Shown here piece after piece: positions 53,789-62,966 of a stretch of 64,000 nucleotides of DNA (its first letter is position 1; each line of letters opens with the position of its first letter). Origin of the DNA: Affinundibacterium amnicola (GTDB lineage: Bacteria; Pseudomonadota; Gammaproteobacteria; Burkholderiales; Burkholderiaceae_D); assembly GCF_014284275.1 (NCBI RefSeq), contig NZ_JACOFU010000006.1, positions 124,001 through 188,000 on the forward strand. Direction: 5' to 3'. The notes beneath the pieces are model-generated. The model saw only the letters and a list, made by a program, of their open reading frames with translations. It made no database searches and was not told where the DNA came from. The position numbers were made by a program, and so were the translations under genes.

Positions 53789-54583
53789 ATGCAACGCAGA
53801 GATATCTTGAAACTTGGGTGCATGCTAGGTATGGGCTGGAGCTTGAATTCAGTTTGTATCGCACAAGTACAAAATCTAAATGACGCAATTAATAAGTCCG
53901 GGCGGCAGCGTATGCTGACTCAGCGTTTGGCCAAGGCTTATTTGCAAATTGGGATGGGTGTTGATCTTGATCAATCTCGAAAAATTTTGGATTCCTCTGC
54001 CTCTTTGTTTGATCGTCAATTGATTGAGCTAAAAAACTTTAAAACCACGGCAGAAATAAAAGATGGCGTATTGAGAACAGAGAAGACCTGGCTTACCTAC
54101 AAAGATTTACTGTTGGGCAAAGCAGCAAATCCTGGCGATGCGAAACAAGTCTTGTTGTTGAGCGATTCCCTGCTGGCTATGGCAGATCAAGTGACGCAGC
54201 AATTGGAAAAACATGCTAATTCTGTTGCTGGTAAATTGGTCAATATGGCAGGGCGCCAACGCATGCTTTCACAACGCATGGCAAAGATGTATCAGGCAAT
54301 TCAATGGGAAGTTGCCGATGCTTCGATGCTTGGATCGTTAGAACTGGCGCGTAAAGAATTTAATGGCAATATGCGCATATTGGAATCGCATGCAGATACG
54401 ACCAAGCAGATTCAAACAGAGCTTAAATTTGCACGACAACAATGGGCTTATTTCGATCATGCGATACAGCAGTCGCCAGACGTGCGCACCCGTCAACAAT
54501 ACGCAAACACAGTTGCGACCACCAGCGAACGCATTTTGCAACAGATGGATATCGTGACAGGTTTATATCAGGTGCTAAGCTAA
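53789..54583 (+). CDS. Tat-type exported protein with two PilJ/NarX-like P-box repeats
   Basis: 264 residues from ATG 53789 (GGGAG eight bases upstream; open frame from 53732). A twin-arginine signal reads MQRRDILKLGCMLGMGW, cleavage near IAQ. Then come two copies of the type IV pili methyl-accepting transducer N-terminal motif: GRQRMLTQRLAKAYL near residue 50 and GRQRMLSQRMAKMYQ near residue 150, both similar to the P-box that contacts nitrate in NarX/NarQ sensors. No C-terminal signalling domain or membrane helix. Relatives in the window: 48834. Function unknown. Confidence 0.85.
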   Translation: MQRRDILKLGCMLGMGWSLNSVCIAQVQNLNDAINKSGRQRMLTQRLAKAYLQIGMGVDLDQSRKILDSSASLFDRQLIELKNFKTTAEIKDGVLRTEKTWLTYKDLLLGKAANPGDAKQVLLLSDSLLAMADQVTQQLEKHANSVAGKLVNMAGRQRMLSQRMAKMYQAIQWEVADASMLGSLELARKEFNGNMRILESHADTTKQIQTELKFARQQWAYFDHAIQQSPDVRTRQQYANTVATTSERILQQMDIVTGLYQVLS

Positions 54584-54675
54584 GTTTTTTGAACGGAGAA
54601 AATTCACTGCTTCAATACGCTAACTGCTTACATTTAATACGTCTGAGAGAATTAGCCTGTCTTACTTTTGGATGT

Positions 54676-55572
54676 TTATTGATGGGTATCTTGAAATTGT
54701 TTGGTGTTTTTATAGACACCAGGTTCGCCTTCTGGACGCGTTTTGAAACGGCGATGTGTCCAAAAATATTCTGCGGGCATCTTGAGAATTTCTGACTCGA
54801 TGTAGGCGTTCATAAAACGGGTGGAGCTAACAATGTCTTGATGCGGATAGTCTTCCCAAGCTTGGTCAAATTTCACATCCCAGCCGTCATAACCCGGACG
54901 TATGCTGGCGATCACAGGAATGACTTTGGCGTGGGTTGCCGCAGCAATCCGTGGTAGTGCGGTCAGTGTTGCCGCCGGTACGCCGAAGAAAGAAACAAAT
55001 TCCGCATCTTTAGCGCCAAAGTCCATGTCGGGTAACATGAAGAAGGGCAGATTTTCTTTCATCGCGCGGATGATAGGTTTGACACCTTCGGCACGAGAAA
55101 AAAGCTTTACAGGACGAAAGCGTGAACGTCCTTTGCGTAAAGCTTTATCAAAGCTTTTATTTCTTTGGGTTGTATAAATTGAGCACAGAGATGATTCCAG
55201 CATGACAGCAACACCAGCCACGTCCAGACTAACAAAGTGCGGGCACATAAAGATGGTGGGTGAGTTCGTCATTTCTGCCATTGGCACGGCGTACTCAACA
55301 TGAATTAATTTTCGCAGACGGCGCTCTGACGACCACCATAAAATGCCCCGCTCTAACACACTGCGGACATACACTTGGAAATGGCGTCGCGTGATCTTCT
55401 TTCTTTCTGATTCGGGCATTTGTGGAAAACATAAACGCAGATTCGTTAAGCAGATATGGCGCCGGCGACTTAATAATAAATACAAAAGGCTACCTATGCC
55501 TTCACCAATACGCGCTAAGATCGGCAGCGGCAACCAGTGCAGCAACCACATTATCAGTACGGCAAATCTCAT
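54676..55572 (-). CDS. LpxL/HtrB-type lysophospholipid or lipid A acyltransferase
   Basis: 298 residues with an N-terminal membrane helix and the acyltransferase catalytic motif HFVSLD (HxxxxD). Other family parts: FMLPDMDFGAKDAEFVSFFGVPAAT for the glycerol/sugar-phosphate site and RRFKTRPEGEPGVY at the C-terminus. It transfers acyl groups to Kdo2-lipid IVA or a similar acceptor. It overlaps by four bases the second acyltransferase gene upstream, so they form one unit. Confidence 0.9.
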   Translation of the reverse strand: MRFAVLIMWLLHWLPLPILARIGEGIGSLLYLLLSRRRHICLTNLRLCFPQMPESERKKITRRHFQVYVRSVLERGILWWSSERRLRKLIHVEYAVPMAEMTNSPTIFMCPHFVSLDVAGVAVMLESSLCSIYTTQRNKSFDKALRKGRSRFRPVKLFSRAEGVKPIIRAMKENLPFFMLPDMDFGAKDAEFVSFFGVPAATLTALPRIAAATHAKVIPVIASIRPGYDGWDVKFDQAWEDYPHQDIVSSTRFMNAYIESEILKMPAEYFWTHRRFKTRPEGEPGVYKNTKQFQDTHQ

Positions 55573-56429
55573 GCGTTTTCCTGTGAATTAATTTCGTCTG
55601 GACCACTTACGCCATCAGGCTTTTTGTAGCGGTGATAACTCCAGAAATACTGACTTGGTGCATTCGCGATGAGTTTTTCCATTGCCCTGTTAATTGCCAG
55701 AGCTTGCTGAGCGGCATCGCCATCCAAAGACTCTGTGAATGGCACAAAGCGTTGTACGAAGCCACGTCCAAAAGCTAAGCGCTCTGCATAAGTCAAAATA
55801 ATCGGTGCTCCGGTCATTGCCGCGAGCTTTGCCGATAAAGTCATGGTGTATGCAGGCTTGCCAAAAAAATCAGCCCACACACCTTCGCCTTCTTGCGGCA
55901 CTTGATCGGGTAAAAGACCAATTGCCTCGCCTTTTTTTAAGGCTTTTGCTAATGCTCGAACGCCGGATAAATTGGCTGGTGCCAACAACATACCGCTGGA
56001 TGCACGTGCGTCTTCAAGCAGAGGTTTCAAAGCATCTTTTTTCGGTTGACGATATAACACTGTCATTTTGGTGCGCAAGGCAATAGATTTTCCTGACAAC
56101 TCAAAACAACCTAAGTGGGGTGTTAAAAAGATGACGCCTTTTTTTGCATCAATTGCCGCTTGTGCGATTTCCCAGTTTTCCAAACGCACTTTTGCTGCTA
56201 ATCGTTCAGGCTTGCCTAACCAGATTAACGGCAATTCCATAATGTTTTTACCTGCTTCGCGCAATGCAATCCCAAGTTGTGGTTCATACGATGCCAGTGC
56301 CATATTGCTGCGCATACGCTTGCGATAGGTAGGTGACAGCGCATACACCAAGTATCCGAGAACGACTCCGATAAAGTGTAAAACAGGAAGCGGAAAGACC
56401 GATAAAAAGCGGAACAGACGAATTAGCAT
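55569..56429 (-). CDS. LpxL/LpxM-type lipid A acyltransferase
   Basis: 286 residues. The first membrane segment covers residues 5-25, and the catalytic motif is HLGCFE (HxxxxE, a known variant of HxxxxD in LpxL/LpxM). LLPDQVPQEGEGVWADFFGKPAYTMTLSAKLA and FWSYHRYKKPDG also fit. Paralogous to the next gene, with a different acidic residue in the catalytic pair. The two together can add the two secondary acyl chains of lipid A; which is which cannot be told. Confidence 0.9.
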   Translation of the reverse strand: MLIRLFRFLSVFPLPVLHFIGVVLGYLVYALSPTYRKRMRSNMALASYEPQLGIALREAGKNIMELPLIWLGKPERLAAKVRLENWEIAQAAIDAKKGVIFLTPHLGCFELSGKSIALRTKMTVLYRQPKKDALKPLLEDARASSGMLLAPANLSGVRALAKALKKGEAIGLLPDQVPQEGEGVWADFFGKPAYTMTLSAKLAAMTGAPIILTYAERLAFGRGFVQRFVPFTESLDGDAAQQALAINRAMEKLIANAPSQYFWSYHRYKKPDGVSGPDEINSQENA

Positions 56430-56504
56430 GAGTCTGAAAATGATGGTGAATTACTAAAAATGATGGATTCTTTCATATTGATACACCTCAAAAATCTAAG
56501 GCAA

Positions 56505-56535
56505 TTCGACATGAATCCTGTAAGAGGCGTAAAAT
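56505..56535 (+). promoter_or_regulatory. Candidate metK promoter
   Basis: TTCGAC (56505-56510) and TAAAAT (56530-56535) are 19 bases apart, a little long for sigma-70. The start would leave a leader of about 200 bases before metK. Confidence 0.3.
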
Positions 56536-56628
56536 AGCACATATTGGCATCCGAAAGAAATGACGCAGAGCTATCTGTGAGCAAATCTGAAAACAATCTA
56601 AGCAATACGCCAGATTACGGAATATGCC

Positions 56629-56707
56629 CCCGCCGAGTTAAACAGACAACTTGCGAAGCGGGTAATAAATTTCGCTAAAGCGTCGCAGGATCTCTTTTTT
56701 GACTGCG
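56629..56707 (+). promoter_or_regulatory. Structured 5' leader upstream of metK
   Basis: CCCGC (56629-56633) pairs with GCGGG (56658-56662); within it CGAGTT (56634-56639) pairs with AACTTG (56648-56653), leaving a CGAA bulge. Downstream CGCAG (56684-56688) can pair with CTGCG (56703-56707) around a loop holding TCTCTTTTTT. I could not match it to a SAM or SAH riboswitch class. The rest of the 314-base gap 56430-56743 shows no gene. Confidence 0.4.
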
Positions 56708-56743
56708 GCTTAATGTCACTTACGCCACTTATAGGAGCCTGCG

Positions 56744-57922
56744 ATGGCAAATGATTTTCTTTTCACTTCAGAATCAGTTTCTGAAGGTCACCCAGACAAA
56801 GTTGCGGATCAGATTTCTGATGCGATTTTGGATGCCATTTTTGAACAAGACCCACGTTCTCGTGTTGCTGCTGAAACTTTAGTCAATACTGGCTTAGTTG
56901 TACTCGCTGGTGAAATCACCACTAACGCTCACGTAGACTATATTCAAGTCGCGCGCGATACGATCAAGCGTATTGGTTACGACAATACCGAATACGGTAT
57001 CGATTACAAAGGTTGCGCGGTTTTAGTCGCTTACGACAAGCAATCTAACGATATCGCACAAGGTGTCGATCACGCCTCTGATGATCATTTAAATACTGGT
57101 GCTGGGGATCAGGGTTTGATGTTTGGTTACGCTTGTGATGAAACGCCGGAACTCATGCCTGCGCCGATTTACTACGCACACCGCTTGGTGGAACGTCAGG
57201 CACAGCTGCGCAAGGATGGTCGTTTGCCATTCTTACGTCCAGACGCTAAAGGCCAGGTCACGATGCGCTATGTCGATGGCAAACCGCACAGTATCGATAC
57301 GGTCGTTTTGTCCACGCAGCATAGCCCGGATCAAAGCGATGGCAATAAGATGAAGCCATCCTTCATCGAAGCGGTGGTTGAGGAAATCATCCGTCCGGTA
57401 TTGCCTGCAGAATGGTTGAAAGATACGAAGTTTTTGATCAATCCTACAGGTCGCTTTGTCATCGGTGGTCCACAAGGCGATTGCGGTTTGACTGGTCGTA
57501 AGATTATTGTTGATACTTATGGCGGTGCTTGCCCACATGGTGGCGGCGCATTCTCTGGTAAAGATCCTACTAAAGTCGATCGTTCTGCAGCGTATGCAGC
57601 ACGTTATGTGGCGAAGAATATTGTGGCGGCTGGTTTGGCGAAGCAATGTCAGATTCAGGTGGCGTATGCGATTGGTGTTGCACGTCCTATGAATGTCACG
57701 GTCTACACTGAAGGCACAGGCGTGATACCTGATGAGCAAATCGCTGCTTTGGTAAATGAGATGTTTGATCTGCGTCCACGCGGCATCATCCAAATGTTAG
57801 ATTTGCTGCGTCCTATCTACCAAAAAACAGCGGCTTATGGCCACTTCGGACGTGAAGAGCCAGAGTTCACTTGGGAACGTACAGACAAGGCGCAAGCCCT
57901 GCGCGCTGCGGCTGGTTTGTAA
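56744..57922 (+). CDS. metK: S-adenosylmethionine synthetase
   Basis: MetK makes SAM from methionine and ATP. The 392-residue protein has [18 protein letters not shown] for ATP and metal binding, [15 protein letters not shown], and [23 protein letters not shown], both signature patterns. Length normal. The ribosome site TAGGAGCC is seven bases upstream. It is the first gene of a run that continues to a peptidase-like gene at 57942. Confidence 0.98.
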   Translation: MANDFLFTSESVSEGHPDKVADQISDAILDAIFEQDPRSRVAAETLVNTGLVVLAGEITTNAHVDYIQVARDTIKRIGYDNTEYGIDYKGCAVLVAYDKQSNDIAQGVDHASDDHLNTGAGDQGLMFGYACDETPELMPAPIYYAHRLVERQAQLRKDGRLPFLRPDAKGQVTMRYVDGKPHSIDTVVLSTQHSPDQSDGNKMKPSFIEAVVEEIIRPVLPAEWLKDTKFLINPTGRFVIGGPQGDCGLTGRKIIVDTYGGACPHGGGAFSGKDPTKVDRSAAYAARYVAKNIVAAGLAKQCQIQVAYAIGVARPMNVTVYTEGTGVIPDEQIAALVNEMFDLRPRGIIQMLDLLRPIYQKTAAYGHFGREEPEFTWERTDKAQALRAAAGL

Positions 57923-57941
57923 TTTGTTGGGTTCATTCTTC

Positions 57942-58886
57942 ATGTTGAAACAGCCGTTGGTTTTGTCGGACATGAAGAAGCTTCAAGCAAGAGCGATGCG
58001 ACTATTGAGCGCATCGCTCTTTTTATTTGGCGCGCTGACATTTGCATCTGTTCGTGCTGAAACATCAGCTATTCCGACCACTGCGGTTACCGCTAAAGTA
58101 GCTGCGAATACAGGCAAGCTACATCAGTGGTGTAAGCAAGTGACACCGCGCTTGCCTAAAGTATCTTTGAACGAATGTTTGAACAGTAAATTAGTACCTG
58201 GTGGTGGTCGTTCGATCAAAGGCCTGCCTTTGATGACACGTGATTTTGCGGTCGATCTGCGTGCAAAAAAAGTGCAACGCGTATTGCTGATCGGCGGCAT
58301 CCATGGCGATGAAAAAACGGCGACCGCGGTGGTTTTTAAATGGCTGGCGGCGATGAGTAAATCCAGTGCACAAGAGTTCCAATGGAAAGTCGCGCCACTA
58401 GTCAATCCTGATGGTTTGCTTGCTGCTAAATCGACGCGTGTGAATGCCAGAGGCGTTGATTTAAACCGTAATTTCCCAACACCTGACTGGGACAAAGAAG
58501 CCTTGCAATACTGGGCAAAGAAAACTAAGAGCGATCCTCGTCGTTTTCCTGGAAAAAAGCCAGTTTCTGAGCCAGAAAGTAAGTGGATTTTCGATACGAT
58601 TAAATCCTTTCAGCCCGATGTGATTATTTCTGTGCATGCCCCATTTGGCGTCCTTGATTTAGATGGTCCGGCTCAGCCACCCACCCGTTTCGGGCGCCTA
58701 CACTATAATCGGGTGGGGGTGTATCCCGGCTCTTTGGGAAACTATAGCGGCATCCATCAAGATATTCCCGTGCTCACGATAGAATTACCTCATGCCTTAA
58801 CCATGCCTAGTCCAAGTGAAATTTCACGGATCTGGCACGATATGCAGGTATGGATACGTCAACATATTTCAGCTCGCAAAAATTGA
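57942..58886 (+). CDS. Exported M14-family peptidase (murein peptide amidase A-like)
   Basis: About 314 residues from ATG 57942; a later ATG at 57972 (MKKLQARAM) would place the signal peptide LLSASLFLFGALTFASVRA nearer the start. The carboxypeptidase zinc ligands are in IGGIHGDEKT (His, Glu) and IISVHAPFG (His), with the substrate Arg/Asn in GVDLNRNFPT and the catalytic Glu in LTIELPHAL. Similar to MpaA amidases acting on peptidoglycan tripeptides, but exported here. Gap to metK is 19 bases. Confidence 0.86.
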   Translation: MLKQPLVLSDMKKLQARAMRLLSASLFLFGALTFASVRAETSAIPTTAVTAKVAANTGKLHQWCKQVTPRLPKVSLNECLNSKLVPGGGRSIKGLPLMTRDFAVDLRAKKVQRVLLIGGIHGDEKTATAVVFKWLAAMSKSSAQEFQWKVAPLVNPDGLLAAKSTRVNARGVDLNRNFPTPDWDKEALQYWAKKTKSDPRRFPGKKPVSEPESKWIFDTIKSFQPDVIISVHAPFGVLDLDGPAQPPTRFGRLHYNRVGVYPGSLGNYSGIHQDIPVLTIELPHALTMPSPSEISRIWHDMQVWIRQHISARKN

Positions 58887-59031
58887 TTTAATTTCGCTGC
58901 ACTTTTTTGCTTATTCGCTGTCCAAGCACATTGCGTTTATACTTCACTATTCTTTTTTGTAATAAAAAGAATGCGTTTCATTAAATGATCAATTCATCAT
59001 TTCACTAAGAAAAATTTAATCGATAAAAATC

Positions 59032-61116
59032 ATGAAAACAAAATTCAAATTATTAGTGCTAGCTGCGATGCTATTCAATGCGCATAGTGTCATGGCGCAA
59101 ACAGAAGATAAACATCAATGGCTAGAAGATGTGGGTGGCGAAAAAGCCTTAGATTGGGTGAAGGCGCGCAATCAAGAGACGCGCAATAAACTCGATAATG
59201 ATGCGGGTTTTCTCAAGCTGCGTAGCGATCTGCAAGTCATACTTGATTCCAAAGACCGTATTCCTGGCATACAAAAAATTGGTAATGCTGTTTATAATTT
59301 CTGGATGGATGCTGAGCATCCGCGTGGAGTTTGGCGCAAGACCAGTTTAGCGGAGTATCGTAAGCCATCACCAAAATGGGAAGTCGTGATGGATTTGGAT
59401 GCGCTTGCCAAAGCGGAAAATGAAAACTGGGTTTTTAAAGGCAGCCAATGTCGCGAACCCGCCTATGATCGTTGCATTATTAATTTATCGCGCGGTGGCG
59501 CTGATGCGGTGACGATACGTGAATTTGATTTGAAGACGAAGCAGTTTGTGAAAGACGGTTTTAGCTTGCCAGAATCCAAAATGAATGTGGCTTGGCGTGA
59601 TAAAAATACGCTGTTTGTTGGCACCGACTTTGGCGCAGGTTCGATGACGGATTCTGGCTATCCACGCATCGTCAAAGAGTGGACGCGTGGTACACCGATC
59701 AGCACAGCAAAAACGATTTTCGAAGGGAAGAAAGAAGATATTAGTGTATCTGCTGGTCGTGCTAGTCATCGTGGCATCACACACGAAATCGTGAATCGCG
59801 CGGTGACTTTTTACACCTCCGAAGTCTTTTTAATGCGTGGTAGTAAATTGTTGAAGCTCGATATCCCAGCGCAAACTGGTTATGAATTTTTCGGCACACA
59901 ATTTATCGTGACCCCGAATGAAAGTTGGACAACGGGTGGCAAAACTTATCCGCAAGGTAGTGTGTTGGCGATTGATTTTGAAGCCTTTTTGAAAGGTGAT
60001 AGAAATTTCACTGTGTTGTTTCAACCAACCGATAATGCCTCGTTCACTGGTGTCACTGCGACAAAGAATTATCTCTTGATGCAATTGCTGCAAGATGTCA
60101 AAAGCAGTTTGATTGAACTGCAATTTAGTCAAGGTAAATGGATAGCGCGCAATGTGAGTTTGCCGACGATGGGCGCGGTCGGCGTTAGCCCTTTAGATGC
60201 GGAGAAGTCTGACGAATATTTGCTCAGTTACTCTGATTACTTGACACCTAGTGTTTTGCAACTAGCCAAAGCAGGCACAGATCAACGTGCTTTGTTGAAA
60301 TCAGCGCCTAGTTTTTTTGATGCTGGCCCATATCAAGCCGTGCAGAAATTCGCGACATCGAAAGATGGCAGCAAAATACCTTACTTCATGGTGCATAAAA
60401 AAGATATCAAACTGGATGGCACGAATCCGACTTTGTTATACGCGTATGGTGGCTTCCAAGTGTCTTTAACGCCGTCGTATTCTGGCGGCATCGGTAAAGC
60501 TTGGTTAGAAAAAGGCGGTGTGTATGTGGTGGCGAATATTCGTGGCGGTGGTGAGTATGGTCCACGTTGGCATCAAGCTGCACTAAAACAAAATCGTCAA
60601 CGTGCTTATGATGATTTCGCCGCAGTCGCCGAGGATTTGATCGCTAGCAAAATCACTAGCGCAAAACATTTAGGAGCGATGGGTGGCAGTAATGGTGGCT
60701 TGTTAGCGGGCGTCGCATTAACCCAGCGTTCTGAGTTGTTTAATGCCGTGGTAAGCCAAGTTCCTTTGCTCGACATGCAGCGCTATAACAAGTTATTAGC
60801 AGGTGCTTCTTGGATGGGGGAATATGGCAATCCTGATGTGCCAGCAGAATGGGAATACATCAAGCAATATTCTCCCTATCACAATGTTAAAGCGGAAGTG
60901 AAATATCCGAATGTCTTGTTCATTACCTCGACCCGCGATGATCGCGTACATCCAGGTCATGCACGTAAGATGGCAGCGAAGATGTTAGACCAAGGTCATC
61001 AACATGTCTGGTATTACGAGAACATCGAAGGTGGACATGGTGGCGCTGCGAATAATGCGCAACGCGCGGATATGAGCGCGATTACGTATTCGTTTTTGTG
61101 GAATATGTTGAAGTAA
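59032..61116 (+). CDS. Exported prolyl oligopeptidase (S9A)
   Basis: 694 residues with a signal peptide (FKLLVLAAMLFNAHSVMAQ), an N-terminal seven-blade propeller region, and a C-terminal alpha/beta-hydrolase peptidase. The triad: Ser553 in GAMGGSNGGLLAGV, Asp in TSTRDDRVHPGHA and His in IEGGHGGAAN. It cleaves short proline-containing peptides, here outside the inner membrane. Shares no operon with metK-side genes (145-base gap). Confidence 0.95.
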   Translation: MKTKFKLLVLAAMLFNAHSVMAQTEDKHQWLEDVGGEKALDWVKARNQETRNKLDNDAGFLKLRSDLQVILDSKDRIPGIQKIGNAVYNFWMDAEHPRGVWRKTSLAEYRKPSPKWEVVMDLDALAKAENENWVFKGSQCREPAYDRCIINLSRGGADAVTIREFDLKTKQFVKDGFSLPESKMNVAWRDKNTLFVGTDFGAGSMTDSGYPRIVKEWTRGTPISTAKTIFEGKKEDISVSAGRASHRGITHEIVNRAVTFYTSEVFLMRGSKLLKLDIPAQTGYEFFGTQFIVTPNESWTTGGKTYPQGSVLAIDFEAFLKGDRNFTVLFQPTDNASFTGVTATKNYLLMQLLQDVKSSLIELQFSQGKWIARNVSLPTMGAVGVSPLDAEKSDEYLLSYSDYLTPSVLQLAKAGTDQRALLKSAPSFFDAGPYQAVQKFATSKDGSKIPYFMVHKKDIKLDGTNPTLLYAYGGFQVSLTPSYSGGIGKAWLEKGGVYVVANIRGGGEYGPRWHQAALKQNRQRAYDDFAAVAEDLIASKITSAKHLGAMGGSNGGLLAGVALTQRSELFNAVVSQVPLLDMQRYNKLLAGASWMGEYGNPDVPAEWEYIKQYSPYHNVKAEVKYPNVLFITSTRDDRVHPGHARKMAAKMLDQGHQHVWYYENIEGGHGGAANNAQRADMSAITYSFLWNMLK

Positions 61117-61126
61117 AAAAGTATGA

Positions 61127-61187
61127 GCCGCAGAGGCGCAGAGGACGCAGAGATTGTCTTTAGATATTTCCTCTGTGCCCCTGCGGC
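61127..61187. repeat. Extragenic palindrome between prolyl oligopeptidase and mdlA
   Basis: GCCGCAGAGGCGCAGAGGA (61127-61145) pairs, 17 of 19, with TCCTCTGTGCCCCTGCGGC (61169-61187). The left arm continues as imperfect GCAGAG-type units. Likely a dispersed repeat, perhaps acting as a transcription end. Confidence 0.75.
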
Positions 61188-61214
61188 AAGAGTTCCTAAA
61201 TTGAAAGCCCCAGC

Positions 61215-62966
61215 ATGACCCTGTACCAACTCCTAGCCCAATTTATTCGTCAACATTGGCGCTCTTACATTGCGGCTGCCGTCATGTTGTTGATGGTTGC
61301 TACGCTGACCGTGTTGATACCTCGTAAGATTGGTCAAATCATTGACGCGATGGTGGAGCACAACTTGGCGGGCGAAGCTTTGATTTGGGAATTGGCGACG
61401 GTGTTGTTGATGGGCGTCGCGATTTATTTTCTACGAGTTGGATGGCGCTTGCAGTTGTTTGCTGCGTCGTATCGTTTAGGTGCGCAGTTGCGGCTGCGTT
61501 TGTATCAGCGTTTGAGTATGCAAGGACCAGCATTTTTCCAGCAACAGCGTACCGGTGATTTGATGGCGCTGGGAACCAATGATGCGGATGCGATCGAGTT
61601 GGCGGCTGGTGAAGCGGCGTTGGCCGGCTTTGATGGCGCGATGACTTTTGTGTTGGTGATCGGCATGATGACCTTGGGCGTCGATTGGCGTTTAGCACTG
61701 GCGACCTTGTTGCCATTTCCTTTTATGGCGTGGGCGTTTAAACGGATTACCCATCATGTGCATGACGCTTCCAAAGATTCTTTAGAGCGTTTTAGTCAAC
61801 TGAATGATCACGTGCAGGAAACCATTTCTGGTGTACGCACTTTACGTGTGCTGGGATTAGAACAACGTAACGCCGAGCAATTCGCCGAGATGGCAGAACA
61901 GGCTGCTGCTGCTAGTTTAAGTGCGCAAAAATGGGAAGCCGCTTACGAGCCGGCGGTCGGTATTGCATTGACAGCGGCAGGCGCGTTAACCCTGGGTGTT
62001 GGCGCCTATCTGGTATGGCAGAATGAAATGAGCATCGGTAATCTGACCGCATTTAGTATGTATCTGGGGCAGTTGATTTGGCCGATGTTCGCGGCGGGTT
62101 GGGTGCTGTCCTTGTTGGAACGGGGTAAAGCGGCATGGGGACGTTTGCGGCCCGTGCTGGAAGCGGATTTAGTGATTCAAGATTTGGGGAAATTACAGAC
62201 CCAACCTGAAGGCGCGATACGGTTTGATAATCTGAGTTTTTCTTATCCCGGACAGGCGAATCTGGCTTTGAATCATTTGAGTTTTAACTTGGCTGCTGGT
62301 CAAACGCTAGGCATTGTTGGTGCGACCGGTGCTGGAAAATCGAGTGTACTTAGATTGATATTGCGTCAATTTGAGACCACGCAAGGTCAGGTGTTGTGGG
62401 GTGAGCATCGTATCGCTGCGTATCCTTTAGAACGCTTGCGCAATGCTATCAATTGGGTGGCGCAAGAGCCATTTTTATTTTCTGCATCGATTGCCAGCAA
62501 TATCGCTTTATCGAATCCACAAGCTAGTCGTGGGCAAATTATGCATGCTGCTGAGTTGGCGGCAATCCATGAAGATATCCTGCGTTTTCCAGAGGGCTAT
62601 GACACGCCAGTTGGCGAGCGTGGTGTGACTTTATCGGGCGGACAAAAGCAACGCGTTGCGATTGCGCGCGCTTTGTTAACAGAAAGCCCCTTATTGTTAT
62701 TAGACGATGCTTTATCCGCAGTCGATACCGATACGGAAACTCGCATACTCAGGCATCTCGCCGAGTTACGTTTGGCACGACCCGAGCGTAGTGCGATTAT
62801 TGTTAGTCACCGCTTAAGTGCAGTGGCTGAAGCCGATCATATTTTGGTTTTGCGCGAGGGCGCACTGATAGAACAAGGCACACATCAACAGCTATTGGCC
62901 TTAGATGGCTGGTATGCAAGTCAGTGGAAATATCAACAGTTGGAGGCAGATTTAAATGCAGCCTAA
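61215..62966 (+). CDS. mdlA: MdlA-type ABC exporter half-transporter
   Basis: 583 residues: six membrane helices in the first 310 residues (ATP-binding exporter type, beginning MTLYQLLAQFIRQHWRSYI) then the nucleotide domain with Walker A GATGAGKSS, signature LSGGQKQRVAIARALL, Walker B LLLLDDALSAVD and switch VSHRL. In the order mdlA-mdlB it forms a heterodimer with the next gene, overlapping it by 11 bases. Substrates of MdlAB are not known. Confidence 0.93.
   Translation: MTLYQLLAQFIRQHWRSYIAAAVMLLMVATLTVLIPRKIGQIIDAMVEHNLAGEALIWELATVLLMGVAIYFLRVGWRLQLFAASYRLGAQLRLRLYQRLSMQGPAFFQQQRTGDLMALGTNDADAIELAAGEAALAGFDGAMTFVLVIGMMTLGVDWRLALATLLPFPFMAWAFKRITHHVHDASKDSLERFSQLNDHVQETISGVRTLRVLGLEQRNAEQFAEMAEQAAAASLSAQKWEAAYEPAVGIALTAAGALTLGVGAYLVWQNEMSIGNLTAFSMYLGQLIWPMFAAGWVLSLLERGKAAWGRLRPVLEADLVIQDLGKLQTQPEGAIRFDNLSFSYPGQANLALNHLSFNLAAGQTLGIVGATGAGKSSVLRLILRQFETTQGQVLWGEHRIAAYPLERLRNAINWVAQEPFLFSASIASNIALSNPQASRGQIMHAAELAAIHEDILRFPEGYDTPVGERGVTLSGGQKQRVAIARALLTESPLLLLDDALSAVDTDTETRILRHLAELRLARPERSAIIVSHRLSAVAEADHILVLREGALIEQGTHQQLLALDGWYASQWKYQQLEADLNAA

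Noticed and set aside
56430-56743. Known SAM or SAH riboswitch before metK
   Set aside because: Stems are present but I cannot match conserved core bases of a known class; reported only as a structured leader.
57233-57793. A 186-codon minus-strand frame opposite metK
   Set aside because: It lies wholly inside metK, has low-complexity His/Arg/Ile-rich content typical of antisense reading and no ribosome site; metK is certain.
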